From Halobacteriovoraceae bacterium (lineage in GTDB: Bacteria > Bdellovibrionota > Bacteriovoracia > Bacteriovoracales > Bacteriovoracaceae): DNA of 64,000 nt. The stretch spans positions 186,001 to 250,000 of the forward strand of contig JACKAK010000001.1 of NCBI GenBank assembly GCA_020635115.1, read 5' to 3'. This document shows, one piece after another, positions 42,581 to 51,751 of the stretch. The position numbers and the translations under genes are program-made. Each line of letters starts with the position of its first letter. The stretch's first letter is position 1. Below the pieces are notes generated by a model. That model was not told the DNA's origin. It searched no databases and saw nothing but the letters and a program-made list of their open reading frames with translations.

Positions 42581-44853
42581 AAATCTGGCTCCTCTGATCC
42601 CTCTAAAGCAAGAGGAAACCCACAGTTAAGAGATAACTTTAAGAGATTTTTTCTAATATCATTTTCTAGCTGTCCAAAGTTAGGTGAGTTAGATTTAGGC
42701 AGCCTTCTTGAAGCTCTATTTGCATAAAACTCAACTTTTTTACAATCTCTATTCTTTCTCTCTGCAAGCTGAATAGCGTATCTCATATTCACAATCGGAT
42801 CCAAGGTGTCCACATTGGTTGCAACATACTCAACTCCTTTCTCATAAAACTTCTGTTCCTCTTTAGTAAGCTGATATCTAAAAGAAAGTAAAGTATCAAA
42901 AATATCGTAATCCACTGAAAAATATACATCTGAATAATCCATTTTATTTCTATATTTTTTGTAATATTCATGAAACTCTTTTATTTTCCCATGGTAAATT
43001 TTATCCTCAAGAACATGTGAAAACTGAACCCAGTTGGAAGTGTTTTGTTCTACTCCGCTTGTAAATTCTAGATTATTAAATTTATATATGCTCAGTGAGG
43101 GCGAAATGCATTGTCTATTAATAGGCAAGCCTCCTGGATTTTCATATGAGTACCTCTCTCCTTTTTTCCAGGCCTCGTGAGTAAGATGCTGCACTTTTTT
43201 CGCTAATTCAAATGCTTCTTTGGTTTTCAAAGGTTCAAAATTGCCACGACTACGTTGATTGGCATAATTTTTACACTTAAAAACGATTTCCTCTGGATAC
43301 TGCTTCATCCACCTTTTCACATCTTCATCGTAACTTTCATCTGTTTTAAATTTAAGAGATGTTGTTGCCCATATATCAAACCATGCAGGTCTTAAAGGCA
43401 TTTCTTTAAACTCTAAATACTCTTTAAGATTATTCAAAGCTCTCGACGTTGTTTGCGTTTCAAAAACAATATAATTGTACATCTCCATTATATTGTCTGC
43501 CATTTGATCACTGTATTTTCTTACTTTTTTATACATTTCAAAACAGGCCTGATCATCTATTTTCAAATGAACATTTCGATTCATCGCTTGAACGTATGGA
43601 TAAACACAATTATAGACAATCTCCTTAGCTAGAGGCATTGCTGATGCATAATATTTTTGATAAGGTTCAATTTCTAAATTTAAACCAATTGAATTTCCTT
43701 CTCCTGAAAAAGTCCTTGTCATATAGTCTTCAATATCTGAATAAAAATGCCTTGAGTTCGCTGATGCTGCCAAAAAATAGCTTCCAAGTTTAGTTTTTAA
43801 ATCCTTTGGCAATGCACTTGTTTTCGCAAGACTATCACCTAAATATTCGTAACATGTAGAAAGTAGGCAATCTCCCAATTTAATGTTTTCAGCAAGAGAT
43901 AGCATTTTTTTTGTGTCTTTTTTTAAGACTGAATCAGTTATTTCCAGACTTAGCAGAAGTTCTTTTTTATTTGCGTATTTGCTTTTAAGCATGGAGAGAT
44001 ATTTCTTATATAAATTATCATTCAAATTGAAATAAACCTCTAAAGCTTGATGAAAAATTCTCGCAATATAGCTACTGTCCGGAAAATCATTTAAAAACTG
44101 TGAATGAATTTTAAAATTTAGTTCAAGTAATTTATTCATTCTTTTCAAAGCTTCTAAATCATCTTTGGAATCCCAAATATTTGGATCCCAAATATTTGTC
44201 ATTGAGACCCAAAGAACTATAAAGGGATAGTGACTTTTTTTATTGTTGAAAATTCTCTCTAATTTATTTATAGAATTTAGTTTATCTGTACCAAAATTTA
44301 AATTATAATCAATTTGTATCAGATCCTTAAGTTCTTTAAGCTCAGGAAAATGATCCATATACTTTAGAAGTGTTGTACATTCTTCAAAATAACATTTTGT
44401 ATATATTGCTACTTCCTCAACAACTTCTTTAGCACTACTATTTAAAAGAAGTGCTCTTAAAGAATTTGTATCGAGAAAATCATGTTTATCAAAAAAAGGA
44501 TTTTCAAACATTTTTGATGGATTCAATGATGGATCGTTGAGAATTTTTATGTAAGAAATTAGAGCTGGAACTGACTCAGGATGTTTATCTAAATATTTTT
44601 GTAAAAATTCAGCTTTTAAAGCTACTTCACTTATTGTTTTTGGGTGAGTATATTTTGTCTCTTCTAAGAATTTTTTCTTTTCAGACTCATATTGCTTTGC
44701 TTTTCTTGGATCAAAGTTTAGCTTCTTCACAACTTCAGCGTAATATTTATTAAAGTGTGAAGTTCCATAGGCAATTGGGAGCATTTCTTCTGCCCAAAGA
44801 TTTGAAGATAATAAAGATATTAAAAATATTATTAATTTCATTTTTATGTTCAC
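42577..44853 (-). CDS. Tandem exported helical-repeat protein, copy 2
   Basis: A 758-residue copy. The frame is open 15 codons further upstream into copy 1, but GTG 44853 with AGAGGAG upstream and the same context as the other copies is the better start. It carries private changes in FGTDKLNSINK (others FGPDKLNALNK), shares FLEETKYTHP with copy 3 and the Asp in QIDYNLNFG with copies 3 and 4. This is the first copy to use the MKLIIFLISLLSSNLWA signal. Confidence 0.8.
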   Translation of the reverse strand: MNIKMKLIIFLISLLSSNLWAEEMLPIAYGTSHFNKYYAEVVKKLNFDPRKAKQYESEKKKFLEETKYTHPKTISEVALKAEFLQKYLDKHPESVPALISYIKILNDPSLNPSKMFENPFFDKHDFLDTNSLRALLLNSSAKEVVEEVAIYTKCYFEECTTLLKYMDHFPELKELKDLIQIDYNLNFGTDKLNSINKLERIFNNKKSHYPFIVLWVSMTNIWDPNIWDSKDDLEALKRMNKLLELNFKIHSQFLNDFPDSSYIARIFHQALEVYFNLNDNLYKKYLSMLKSKYANKKELLLSLEITDSVLKKDTKKMLSLAENIKLGDCLLSTCYEYLGDSLAKTSALPKDLKTKLGSYFLAASANSRHFYSDIEDYMTRTFSGEGNSIGLNLEIEPYQKYYASAMPLAKEIVYNCVYPYVQAMNRNVHLKIDDQACFEMYKKVRKYSDQMADNIMEMYNYIVFETQTTSRALNNLKEYLEFKEMPLRPAWFDIWATTSLKFKTDESYDEDVKRWMKQYPEEIVFKCKNYANQRSRGNFEPLKTKEAFELAKKVQHLTHEAWKKGERYSYENPGGLPINRQCISPSLSIYKFNNLEFTSGVEQNTSNWVQFSHVLEDKIYHGKIKEFHEYYKKYRNKMDYSDVYFSVDYDIFDTLLSFRYQLTKEEQKFYEKGVEYVATNVDTLDPIVNMRYAIQLAERKNRDCKKVEFYANRASRRLPKSNSPNFGQLENDIRKNLLKLSLNCGFPLALEGSEEPDL

Positions 44854-47123
44854 AAATCTGGCTCCTCTGATCCCTCTCGTATAAGGAGAAAGCCACAATT
44901 AAGTGATAATTTTAAGAGATTTTTTCTAATATCATTTTCTAGCTGTCCAAATTCAGGAGAGTTAGATTTAGGCAGCCTTCTTGAAGCTCTATTTGCATAA
45001 AACTCAACTTTTTTACAATCTCTATTCTTTCTCTCTGCAAGCTGAATAGCGTATCTCATATTCACAATCGGATCCAAGGTGTCCACATTGGTTGCAACAT
45101 ACTCAACTCCTTTCTCATAAAACTTCTGTTCCTCTTTAGTAAGCTGATATCTAAAAGAAAGTAAAGTATCAAAAATATCGTAATCCACTGAAAAATATAC
45201 ATCTGAATAATCCATTTTATTTCTATATTTTTTGTAATATTCATGAAACTCTTTTATTTTCCCATGGTAAATTTTATCCTCAAGAACATGTGAAAACTGA
45301 ACCCAGTTGGAAGTGTTTTGTTCTACTCCGCTTGTAAATTCTAGATTATTAAATTTATATATGCTCAGTGAGGGCGAAATGCATTGTCTATTAATAGGCA
45401 AGCCTCCTGGATTTTCATATGAGTACCTCTCTCCTTTTTTCCAGGCCTCGTGAGTAAGATGCTGTACTTTTTTCGCTAATTCAAATGCTTCTTTAGTTTT
45501 CAAAAGTTCAAAATTGCCACGACGACGTTGAATGGCATAATTTTTACACTTGAAAACTATTTCCTCTGGATACTGCTTCATCCACCTTTTCACATCTTCC
45601 TCGTAACTTTCAATTGATTTAAATTTAAGAGATGTTGTTGCCCATATATCAAACCATGCGGGTCTTAAAGGCATTTCTTTAAACTCTAAATACTCTTTAA
45701 GATTATTCAAAGCTCTCGACGTTGTTTGCGTTTCAAAAACAATATAATTGTACATCTCCATTATATTGTCTGCCATTTGATCACTGTATTTTCTTACTTT
45801 TTTATACATTTCAAAACAGGCCTGATCATCTATTTTCAAATGAACATTTCGATTCATCGCTTGAACGTATGGATAAACACAATTATAGACAATCTCCTTA
45901 GCTAGAGGCATTGCTGATGCATAATATTTTTGATAAGGTTCAATTTCTAAATTTAAACCAATTGAATTTCCTTCTCCTGAAAAAGTCCTTGTCATATAGT
46001 CTTCAATATCTGAATAAAAATGCCTTGAGTTCGCTGATGCTGCCAAAAAATAGCTTCCAAGTTTAGTTTTTAAATCCTTTGGCAATGCACTTGTTTTCGC
46101 AAGACTATCACCTAAATATTCGTAACATGTAGAAAGTAGGCAATCTCCCAATTTAATGTTTTCAGCAAGAGATAGCATTTTTTTTGTGTCTTTTTTTAAG
46201 ACTGAATCAGTTATTTCCAGACTTAGCAGAAGTTCTTTTTTATTTGCGTATTTGCTTTTAAGCATGGAGAGATATTTCTTATATAAATTATCATTCAAAT
46301 TGAAATAAACCTCTAAAGCTTGATGAAAAATTCTCGCAATATAGCTACTGTCCGGAAAATCATTTAAAAACTGTGAATGAATTTTAAAATTTAGTTCAAG
46401 TAATTTATTCATTCTTTTCAAAGCCTCTAAATCATCTTTGGAATCCCAAATATTTGGATCCCAAATATTTGTCATCGAGACCCAAAGAACTATAAAGGGA
46501 TAGTGACTTTTTTTATTGTTGAAAATTCTCTCTAATTTATTTAAAGCATTTAGTTTATCTGGACCAAAATTTAAATTATAATTAATTTGTATCAGATCTT
46601 TAAGTTCTTTAAGCTCAGGAAAATGATCCATATACTTTAGAAGTGTTGTACATTCTTCAAAATAACATTTTGTATATATTGCTACTTCCTCAACAACTTC
46701 TTTAGCACTACTATTTAAAAGAAGTGCTCTTAAAGAATTTGTATCGAGAAAATCATGTTTATCAAAAAAAGGATTTTCAAACATTTTTGATGGATTCAAT
46801 GATGGATCGTTGAGAATTTTTATGTAAGAAATTAGAGCTGGAACTGACTCAGGATGTTTATCTAAATATTTTTGTAAAAATTCAGCTTTTAAAGCTACTT
46901 CACTTATTGTTTTTGGGTGAGTATATTTTGTCTCTTTTAAGAATTTTTTCTTCTCAGACTCATATTGCTTTGCTTTTCTTGGATCAAAGTTTAACTTTTT
47001 CACAGCTTCAGCGTAATATTTATTAAAATGTGAAGTTCCATAGGCAATTGGGAGCATTTCTTCTGCATTAAGCTGTGAAAAAAGAACAAATAAGACTAAC
47101 TGAATAAATAATCTTAGTTTCAT
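44850..47123 (-). CDS. Tandem exported helical-repeat protein, copy 1 (first)
   Basis: First copy in transcription order, 757 residues, starting at ATG 47123, which overlaps the previous TGA by one base (TGATG); a TTG at 47126 is the alternative. Its signal peptide MKLRLFIQLVLFVLFSQLNA differs from the other five, and the first mature residues differ slightly (EAVKKLNF for EVVKKLNF). It carries SIESYEEDV and the LLIREGSEEPDL end shared with copy 5, and a private NSPEFGQ. The mature protein is helical throughout, with HPESVPALISYIKILNDPSL resembling a TPR-type helix pair, so a scaffold role in the periplasm is inferred. Confidence 0.8.
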   Translation of the reverse strand: MKLRLFIQLVLFVLFSQLNAEEMLPIAYGTSHFNKYYAEAVKKLNFDPRKAKQYESEKKKFLKETKYTHPKTISEVALKAEFLQKYLDKHPESVPALISYIKILNDPSLNPSKMFENPFFDKHDFLDTNSLRALLLNSSAKEVVEEVAIYTKCYFEECTTLLKYMDHFPELKELKDLIQINYNLNFGPDKLNALNKLERIFNNKKSHYPFIVLWVSMTNIWDPNIWDSKDDLEALKRMNKLLELNFKIHSQFLNDFPDSSYIARIFHQALEVYFNLNDNLYKKYLSMLKSKYANKKELLLSLEITDSVLKKDTKKMLSLAENIKLGDCLLSTCYEYLGDSLAKTSALPKDLKTKLGSYFLAASANSRHFYSDIEDYMTRTFSGEGNSIGLNLEIEPYQKYYASAMPLAKEIVYNCVYPYVQAMNRNVHLKIDDQACFEMYKKVRKYSDQMADNIMEMYNYIVFETQTTSRALNNLKEYLEFKEMPLRPAWFDIWATTSLKFKSIESYEEDVKRWMKQYPEEIVFKCKNYAIQRRRGNFELLKTKEAFELAKKVQHLTHEAWKKGERYSYENPGGLPINRQCISPSLSIYKFNNLEFTSGVEQNTSNWVQFSHVLEDKIYHGKIKEFHEYYKKYRNKMDYSDVYFSVDYDIFDTLLSFRYQLTKEEQKFYEKGVEYVATNVDTLDPIVNMRYAIQLAERKNRDCKKVEFYANRASRRLPKSNSPEFGQLENDIRKNLLKLSLNCGFLLIREGSEEPDL

Positions 47124-47926
47124 CAATTCCTACCTTCCTTTCTTTTAGTTTTATTGGCTTCTTTTTGAGCGATATCCTCTTTGCTTTCTCCTTTTTTATA
47201 AGGAGTATCAATAATCTCATGATATTTTTTCATATCAATATTTTCTTCAAACGTTTTTAAATTTAACATCGCTGTAAAATCTAGGATTTTCATAGTAACT
47301 TTGTAAAAATTCTTCCTTCCAGGTAACGCTTGCACTGCAAGGGATGACATGTCTCCAAAAGCGACTGGAACCCAATACCAACCAGTACCTTTTTTTTTAT
47401 CGTTCCTATATCTTAGATGAAATACCCCTACAATATGCTTTGAGATCGCAACATTTTCAATTCCATTTGGATAATCATCAGGAAGTGTTCTCTTTCCATA
47501 TTTTCCACCATCCCTGCCTTTCCTATTGTTAAGATAAAGATTTCGTAAATCTTGAGCAACGCTTAAATCGGGTTCTTCACTTTTTATTTTTTTATCGTAA
47601 AATTCAAACTCTATCTGAGTTGATGGCAAGTCAATCCAAGAAACACTACTACTTGCCGTGGCTTCTAAATCTATCCTAAGTACTTCTGCGCCTTTAGATT
47701 TTTCATAGTTAAGATCTGGATTATTTCTAGGAACTACAAGTGATCTTTCAATACTCTCATGATCTCCGTCCTTGTATTTGATATATGCATAGTAGTATCG
47801 TTGTAGAAATTCTTCTTCATTTCCCAGATAATTCACATGAATAGATCTGCTTATTTTCTTTAAACTCGCTTCTAGTTGCAAGTCTTTATTTTGAGAATAC
47901 ATATACATTGATGCAATAAGTATCAT
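47123..47926 (-). CDS. Unknown protein of the injection-system operon
   Basis: A 267-residue product placed 9 bases after the preceding stop, with an AAGG site before its ATG. The N-terminus MILIASMYMYSQNKDLQ is only weakly hydrophobic and could be a very short signal. The central part is mixed alpha/beta with VSWIDLPSTQIEFEFYDKK and GVFHLRYRNDKKKGTGWYW, followed by FYKVTMKILDFTAML. The last 40 residues are highly charged (KKGESKEDIAQKEANKTKRK). No family is recognised. Its position between the tube-like genes and the array suggests a structural or adaptor role. Confidence 0.5.
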   Translation of the reverse strand: MILIASMYMYSQNKDLQLEASLKKISRSIHVNYLGNEEEFLQRYYYAYIKYKDGDHESIERSLVVPRNNPDLNYEKSKGAEVLRIDLEATASSSVSWIDLPSTQIEFEFYDKKIKSEEPDLSVAQDLRNLYLNNRKGRDGGKYGKRTLPDDYPNGIENVAISKHIVGVFHLRYRNDKKKGTGWYWVPVAFGDMSSLAVQALPGRKNFYKVTMKILDFTAMLNLKTFEENIDMKKYHEIIDTPYKKGESKEDIAQKEANKTKRKEGRN

Positions 47927-47935
47927 AACTAACCT

Positions 47936-49438
47936 TCAATTTAACTTTGAATAACCTATAATCGCCAATCTACACTCGATTCTAGTAGGAATACCAAATG
48001 AATTATACTCACAACACGCGCTTTCAAAATCTTTAATTCTCCCAAAGAAATACTGACCTTTCCCTAGCGGAACAGCAAGCATATATGGACGAAATTTGTC
48101 AACGCCACTTCTATCATTCAAGTCTTTATCGTCTTTTTCTTCTTTTAAAAATATACTACCCATTGAAGAATAGAAGAAATCACGCATATCTTCTGAGTTT
48201 ATTTTAAAAACCTTATCTTCAACCTCAAAGGATGAAAGTAGATTCGTTTCTAATTTATTTTGGATATCGGGATGGTACAGAAGTTCAAATTCTTGATCCA
48301 ATGGATCTTTGAAATAAAATAAATTATTTATAAATTCTAGAATGTCTTCATATGCAGTTGTTTTTTCCTCTTCTTTTCTAAGGACATAACTCTCTTCCTC
48401 AACTTCCAAATTAAATTCTGTAGAACTATTTGACTGAGGAATTATACTTTTATCTTTGTAGCTTCTAAGGACTAACAATGTGAATAAGTTAAATGCATTT
48501 ATATCTGATAGTATATATTTCCCAGTATTCTTACTCGAAGGAAAAATATTAAATGACAGATACATTATTTGATTATTGTTAAAATCAGCTCTTATAGGGT
48601 AGTTTATGAAATGAGTGTTTTTAAATATATTCTGAATTTTATCCGAATCATCAAAAAGCTTTGGATATTTTAGGTCTTTTTTTTCTTCATTATTCCCATC
48701 AGGGTAATAAATTTTTTCATCTTGATAAGATGCGATAGTGTACTCACTATTAAGAAATAATGGCATAAATTTATAAACTTCAGAGTTTTCTATATTTCGC
48801 ATTACTGAATATTTATTTTCCCCAAAAGGCTTGATTTTCTTTAATACAATTGAGTCCATATTCTTATTTTTATAAACGGAAGATTCTTTTAAATCAAAAT
48901 TACTCGTTTCACAATTAAAACTTAAATTAACATCACTACATGCTAAAGAAACACATATTCGATGGTTCTGTCCATGTGTCAAAATCCACTTGATGTCAAC
49001 AATATAGCATTCTTCAAGCTCAAGTGAATAAATAAATGAATCTGTCTTATCCAATGAGTTCTCTTTTGAGTAAATGATCCTCGCATTTTTAAGATTTTGA
49101 TTTTCATTTGATGTGGAATCATAGATTTCAAATAATCTTTTGATTGCAGATACAGTCTTGGCGATAGAACTTGTAGATATAGTTAGCTCAAACTCAGCAG
49201 GACATGAAAAAGATGAAAGATACCCAATTTGATTCCAATTATCATCTAAATCAGGTTCTGGATTTTCTTTTGGCCGATTAGGAGGAAGTACATCTTTATT
49301 ATCTTTTCCTAATTCTTCTTTCGTTTTATGTATACACCTTGAATGGAGACAATAATCTACTTTCAGACCTGTCGTAAGATCACTCATCCTTTCAACTTTA
49401 AGACAATTAGTATTTTCAAATGCAAATAGATTGTACAT
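47936..49438 (-). CDS. Tube-initiator-like injection-system protein (tentative)
   Basis: A 500-residue protein with a GAGGT ribosome-binding site. Most of it is not recognisable, but the C-terminal stretch GRIKDFESACCEYNSFGIP followed by TRIECRLAIIGYSKLN has the shape of the CIS tube-initiator domain, in which a strand about a force or load is followed by F.xdGxPxRaxlxvxF (Afp7-like). The N-terminal part contains several cysteines (YCLHSRCIH, FSCPAEF, CETSNF). There is no LysM motif at the very end as in classic Afp7. I infer a role at the tube-baseplate junction, with moderate doubt. Confidence 0.4.
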   Translation of the reverse strand: MYNLFAFENTNCLKVERMSDLTTGLKVDYCLHSRCIHKTKEELGKDNKDVLPPNRPKENPEPDLDDNWNQIGYLSSFSCPAEFELTISTSSIAKTVSAIKRLFEIYDSTSNENQNLKNARIIYSKENSLDKTDSFIYSLELEECYIVDIKWILTHGQNHRICVSLACSDVNLSFNCETSNFDLKESSVYKNKNMDSIVLKKIKPFGENKYSVMRNIENSEVYKFMPLFLNSEYTIASYQDEKIYYPDGNNEEKKDLKYPKLFDDSDKIQNIFKNTHFINYPIRADFNNNQIMYLSFNIFPSSKNTGKYILSDINAFNLFTLLVLRSYKDKSIIPQSNSSTEFNLEVEEESYVLRKEEEKTTAYEDILEFINNLFYFKDPLDQEFELLYHPDIQNKLETNLLSSFEVEDKVFKINSEDMRDFFYSSMGSIFLKEEKDDKDLNDRSGVDKFRPYMLAVPLGKGQYFFGRIKDFESACCEYNSFGIPTRIECRLAIIGYSKLN

Positions 49439-49455
49439 TTCTACCTCGTAGCGTC

Positions 49456-49944
49456 CTAAGAAGGTCGCTTTGAATTTTCAATAAAATCATAGTGTATGAC
49501 CAAACTTACATTATGATTGCTCCCTTCACCAACATTTTGAAATGAAAATCCCAAAGGAAAAGCACCAATTAAATCATACTTAAATTCCCCGATTTCATTT
49601 GAAAATATAATCTGCATGTCTGTTTTGTAACTTTTCAATAATGGGTCATTTTCTTCACAAAAATTAACTTTTATTTTTTTATGAAGTGACGATAATATTT
49701 CAAGTCCATTTAAGTTATCAGTTTTAGTTGGCTGAATTTCCAAAACAACCCGACCTGGCTTCTCACTGGTTGTAGGTAAAAGTTCTTTTATATATTTCTG
49801 TTCAGTAAACTTAGATGTTTCTAGCACATCAAATGAAACTCCTAAATTATCAATACTAACCAATTCAATTTTGACAGATTTACCTTTCCCACCATCGCTC
49901 TTCGGTAATAGATATAAAAAAGCAGGTTTATGATCATTTCCCAT
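49456..49944 (-). CDS. Probable tail tube (gp19-like) protein
   Basis: A 162-residue protein. ATG 49944 overlaps the previous TGA by one base (TGATG); a GTG at 49947 is the alternative. The C-terminal half reads FKYDLIGAFPLGFSFQNVG and then SLVIHYDFIE, equal to the gp19/tube pattern in which a strand ending in GAFP is followed by a loop and a final VxxxYDxF strand. Size suits an inner tube protomer. It could instead be the small tube-initiator protein of eCIS. It lies between the AAA+ ATPase gene and the larger tube-initiator-like gene. Confidence 0.5.
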   Translation of the reverse strand: MGNDHKPAFLYLLPKSDGGKGKSVKIELVSIDNLGVSFDVLETSKFTEQKYIKELLPTTSEKPGRVVLEIQPTKTDNLNGLEILSSLHKKIKVNFCEENDPLLKSYKTDMQIIFSNEIGEFKYDLIGAFPLGFSFQNVGEGSNHNVSLVIHYDFIENSKRPS

Positions 49945-51746
49945 CACTGCACCCCTTCGATTTCTTTAAGAACTTTCATCGAATTTATCTTCTCCCAACT
50001 AGGCGAAACATGCTTCCACCACTGTTTATTATTAAAATCATCCTCATAAAGCTCGATTTGAAGCTTTTGAAACTCAAGTCGAATTCCATAGAGAATATCT
50101 TTCATCTTCACTTCCTCTTCGCGCAATATAGACTTAGAAAGCGCTAAATTACAAATGTTTTTAATAATTCCACCGGTAACTGTCATTTCTGAAAGAAACT
50201 TCAAATCCACATCTGCTGAAATCCCAAAATTATTCTTCAAATGATCTTTCCAAATCTGTAACTTTGCTTTTTCATTAGGTTTTGGAAAAGTTAAATCAAA
50301 AGTTATTCTTCTTAGGAAGGCAGGATCTATTTGATCCGCGTTATTTGTTGAAATAATCACTGTCCCATCAAAGTTCTCTAACTCCTGGAGTAGATAATTC
50401 ACTTCTAAATTTGCATACTTATCATTACTGGACTTTGCATTCATCCTCTTTGAAAAAAGAGACTCTCCCTCATCAAAAAAGATTATCCCCCCACAACCTT
50501 TGGCACTTTTAAAGATTCTTCCCAAATTCTTTTGTGTCTCTCCAACATATTTACTCGTGACAGACGCTAAATCAACCCGGTACAGATCAACTCCAAGTTC
50601 ATTTGCCAGGGCCTCAGCTGCCATGGTTTTTCCAGTTCCACTTGAACCCTTAAAAACACAAACCGTTGCGAGACCTCTTTCATGACTAGCAAAATGCGAT
50701 AGCTTTTTTCTTTTCATTTGAGAGGAGATAAACATAACGATTTCATGGAGGCGCAATTTTGTTTTTTCTGGAAGAACACAGTCTTCAAACATATAATTAG
50801 GTCTGACTTTTCTGGTGTATTTTTCGATATCAATATTATTGTATTTTTTAGCAAGTTTTAAAACTTCATTTTTTGTAACTTTGCCAAAACCACAAGAGGC
50901 CTCTAGGCAAATATGGTAGATGTTTTTAAAACTTAAAGGGTAAATTGAAGCAAGCTTGGAAACTTCATCATTTGATAAATCTAAATTAAATTGCTGGTTA
51001 AATCCTTCCCATAACTCAAGACCTGAAACTTTGCTCTCTATCACTAGAGGCATGATATATTTAGTGTATTCTTTAGATAGAATTAGAATTCCACCAGTTT
51101 GAATGATCTCTTTATCAATAATTATTTTGTCTTCATCTAGTAATAGAACATTTCCGGTAATAAGAGTAAAACATCTCAAATTTTCATATTCATTGATATT
51201 TTCTACCTTGGCAATTACCCGGAAAAATCTCAAATTTTTCTCATGAAGGATTCGAGCAATTTCAAAAATATTTCTAAACTCAAATTCATCTTTAAGTAAT
51301 TCTAAGGATGACTCCCGAAGAGTGGTTAGGTTCAAAAAGCTTTCAATTGTTCCTTGGTTCCAAATTGGAAATGAGTGGATTGGTTTTATTTCACTAATAT
51401 GAAAGTATAAATTGGATTGAGTAATATCTATGCCTCTTAGATAATCATAGACAATCGACTTAATTGCCACTTGTTCAGTAATTGATTCAAACAGAAATCT
51501 AAGTCGTCCCAGTTTTTCGGATGAACCTTTAAATTTGATAAATTCATCAAGAAGATCATTAAATTGGATGTGAAAAGCTAAGAGAATATAAAAAGATTCA
51601 ATATTATTTAATGAAAGATTTTGCTGTAAGGATTTAAACCTTGCTTCAAACCCTGAAATTTTCATCGTTTCATCAAATACATCCTTGGGAAGAGAATCGC
51701 TAAGCCCAAGATTTTTAACAAATGTTGAAAATTCAGTCCTTTTCAT
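49944..51746 (-). CDS. AAA+ ATPase of contractile injection systems (Afp15-like)
   Basis: Classic AAA+ ATPase found in nearly all eCIS clusters and thought to help assembly or cargo loading. Walker A GSSGTGKT at 367-374, Walker B IIFFDEGES at 421-429, sensor 1 STNN at 466-469 and two arginines of the finger (FLRRIT) at 479-480. VTSKYVGETQKNLGRIF corresponds to the pore-loop region. The N-terminal ~300 residues form a long helical domain typical of the eCIS subfamily. Walker B ends in GES, slightly unlike the usual DEAD/DEID. It begins 5 bases after the spike gene. Confidence 0.88.
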   Translation of the reverse strand: MKRTEFSTFVKNLGLSDSLPKDVFDETMKISGFEARFKSLQQNLSLNNIESFYILLAFHIQFNDLLDEFIKFKGSSEKLGRLRFLFESITEQVAIKSIVYDYLRGIDITQSNLYFHISEIKPIHSFPIWNQGTIESFLNLTTLRESSLELLKDEFEFRNIFEIARILHEKNLRFFRVIAKVENINEYENLRCFTLITGNVLLLDEDKIIIDKEIIQTGGILILSKEYTKYIMPLVIESKVSGLELWEGFNQQFNLDLSNDEVSKLASIYPLSFKNIYHICLEASCGFGKVTKNEVLKLAKKYNNIDIEKYTRKVRPNYMFEDCVLPEKTKLRLHEIVMFISSQMKRKKLSHFASHERGLATVCVFKGSSGTGKTMAAEALANELGVDLYRVDLASVTSKYVGETQKNLGRIFKSAKGCGGIIFFDEGESLFSKRMNAKSSNDKYANLEVNYLLQELENFDGTVIISTNNADQIDPAFLRRITFDLTFPKPNEKAKLQIWKDHLKNNFGISADVDLKFLSEMTVTGGIIKNICNLALSKSILREEEVKMKDILYGIRLEFQKLQIELYEDDFNNKQWWKHVSPSWEKINSMKVLKEIEGVQ

Positions 51747-51751
51747 TTTTC

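Larger units (their letters stand above)
33497..47066 (-). repeat. Tandem array of six 2273-bp gene units
   Basis: Six successive genes repeat with an exact period of 2273 bases (stop positions 44850, 42577, 40304, 38031 and 35758 differ by 2273 each). Identity is near complete over the whole unit, with differences confined to short shared blocks. Homology ends at about 33497 on the left, where the last copy has its own C-terminus, and at about 47066 on the right, where the first copy has a different signal peptide. 2273 is not a multiple of three; the GTGA stop/start overlaps restore each frame. This is the signature of repeated unequal crossing-over. Confidence 0.97.

Noticed and set aside
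33467..47126. CRISPR array or transposon as an explanation of the repeats
   Set aside because: The repeat unit is a full coding gene with no spacers, no terminal inverted repeats, no transposase and no target duplication visible. Unequal crossing-over explains it.
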